Below, in pieces: positions 6,394-6,637 of a DNA stretch of 6,637 nt. The notes under the pieces were generated by a model, which saw nothing but the letters and a program-made list of their open reading frames with translations, was not told the DNA's origin and searched no databases. The DNA is from Bacillota bacterium (GTDB lineage Bacteria; Bacillota_A; Clostridia; Christensenellales; Aristaeellaceae), in the NCBI GenBank assembly GCA_023421735.1, contig JAEZSP010000099.1, positions 1 through 6,637 of the forward strand, written 5' to 3'. Each line of letters begins with the position of its first letter. Position 1 is the stretch's first letter. Both the position numbers and the translations under genes were made by a program.

Positions 6394-6637
6394 TCAAACT
6401 CTTTTCCAGAAATCGATTGCGATTTCACGCGTCTTTTTCATCACGTCGCGTTCATCCACCGTCACGATCTCGCGATCCTTCATCACAAACTCGCCGTTAA
6501 TCATGGTCGAGACGACGCTTCTGCCCATCATGCCGAACAAAATATGGGAGGCGATATTGTCCGCCGTGACGGGTGTCGGCGCATCATAATCCACGACGAT
6601 GATATCCGCAAGCGCGCCCTTGCCGATGATCCCCAGC
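6394..6637 (-). CDS. ssnA: SsnA-like amidohydrolase/aminohydrolase, C-terminal 80 residues (gene runs off the right edge)
   Basis: Only the last 80 codons are inside the window; the frame is open to the right edge, and the full family protein is about 440 aa. The visible part is the end of an amidohydrolase-superfamily chain: GKGALADIIVVDYDAPTPV is the typical return from the barrel to the small beta domain, followed by ADNIASHILFGMMGR and VSTMINGEFVMKDRE, both close to remembered E. coli SsnA. The metal-binding residues lie outside the window, so catalytic competence cannot be judged. SsnA is a putative aminohydrolase of the guanine deaminase/chlorohydrolase group with no firm substrate. Its place 31 bases ahead of ygfK, the same pair order as in E. 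coli, supports the identity. A GTG at 6592-6594 lies inside the gene and is not its start, because the homology continues upstream of it. Confidence 0.88.
   Translation of the reverse strand, partial: LGIIGKGALADIIVVDYDAPTPVTADNIASHILFGMMGRSVVSTMINGEFVMKDREIVTVDERDVMKKTREIAIDFWKRV

Larger units (their letters stand above)
1..6637 (-). other. Predicted polycistronic unit ssnA-ygfK-hydA-PLP enzyme-ygeX
   Basis: Five genes share one strand with gaps of 31, 35, 27 and 3 bases and no visible hairpin terminator or promoter between them, so one transcript covering all is likely. Both ends continue beyond the window. Expected neighbours from known clusters of this type, none of which can be seen here, are xanthine dehydrogenase-like subunits (xdh), ygeY (peptidase/hydrolase), ygeW (carbamoyltransferase-like) and a purine permease. 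The promoter and any regulator must lie to the right of the window. Confidence 0.8.

Noticed and set aside
6394..6594. A stand-alone 66-residue gene starting at the GTG at 6592-6594
   Set aside because: The same frame continues to the window edge with amidohydrolase-like sequence (GKGALADIIV), so this is the tail of a truncated ssnA and not a small gene.

Overview
The window is a fragment of one co-directional gene cluster on the minus strand. It reads right to left and carries five protein genes separated by only 3 to 35 bases. In transcription order they are: the 3' end of an ssnA-like amidohydrolase gene, a complete ygfK-type flavin/iron-sulfur oxidoreductase gene (1001 residues), a complete hyuA/hydA-type dihydropyrimidinase-family gene (459 residues), a complete gene for an unassigned fold-type II PLP enzyme (491 residues), and the 5' part of a ygeX/dpaL 2,3-diaminopropionate ammonia-lyase gene. 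No RNA gene, mobile element, CRISPR array, promoter or terminator could be supported. Every gap between genes is 35 bases or less, so there is no gene-free stretch to describe.

The gene set matches the E. coli ygeX-hyuA-ygfK-ssnA region. That region and its relatives in gut anaerobes have been linked to anaerobic purine (urate/xanthine) breakdown. I recognise this from family knowledge; nothing was searched. The AG-rich ribosome-binding sites, intermediate GC content and oxygen-independent iron-sulfur redox chemistry suggest an anaerobic member of the Firmicutes, Clostridia in the broad sense. That placement is an inference, and no taxonomic marker is present.

The genes fit a reductive ring-opening logic. 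YgfK carries the same kinds of module as dihydropyrimidine dehydrogenase (a dihydroorotate-dehydrogenase-like barrel, a GltD-like FAD/NAD(P)H module and a ferredoxin-like 2x[4Fe-4S] module), but with the barrel placed first. It is followed directly by a dihydropyrimidinase-family hydrolase, as would suit reduction and then hydrolysis of a pyrimidine-like ring. The SsnA amidohydrolase could perform another deamination or ring-opening step. The last gene makes an enzyme that splits 2,3-diaminopropionate into pyruvate and ammonia. The C6-C5-C4 backbone of a purine, with N7 on C5 and a ring nitrogen on C4, has the skeleton of 2,3-diaminopropionate, so the end product is chemically sensible. The 491-residue PLP enzyme between hydA and ygeX has no role I can assign and is the most interesting unknown here.

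Layout, low to high coordinates: 1-435 ygeX (3' end missing), 439-1914 PLP enzyme, 1942-3321 hydA, 3357-6362 ygfK, 6394-6637 ssnA (5' end missing).
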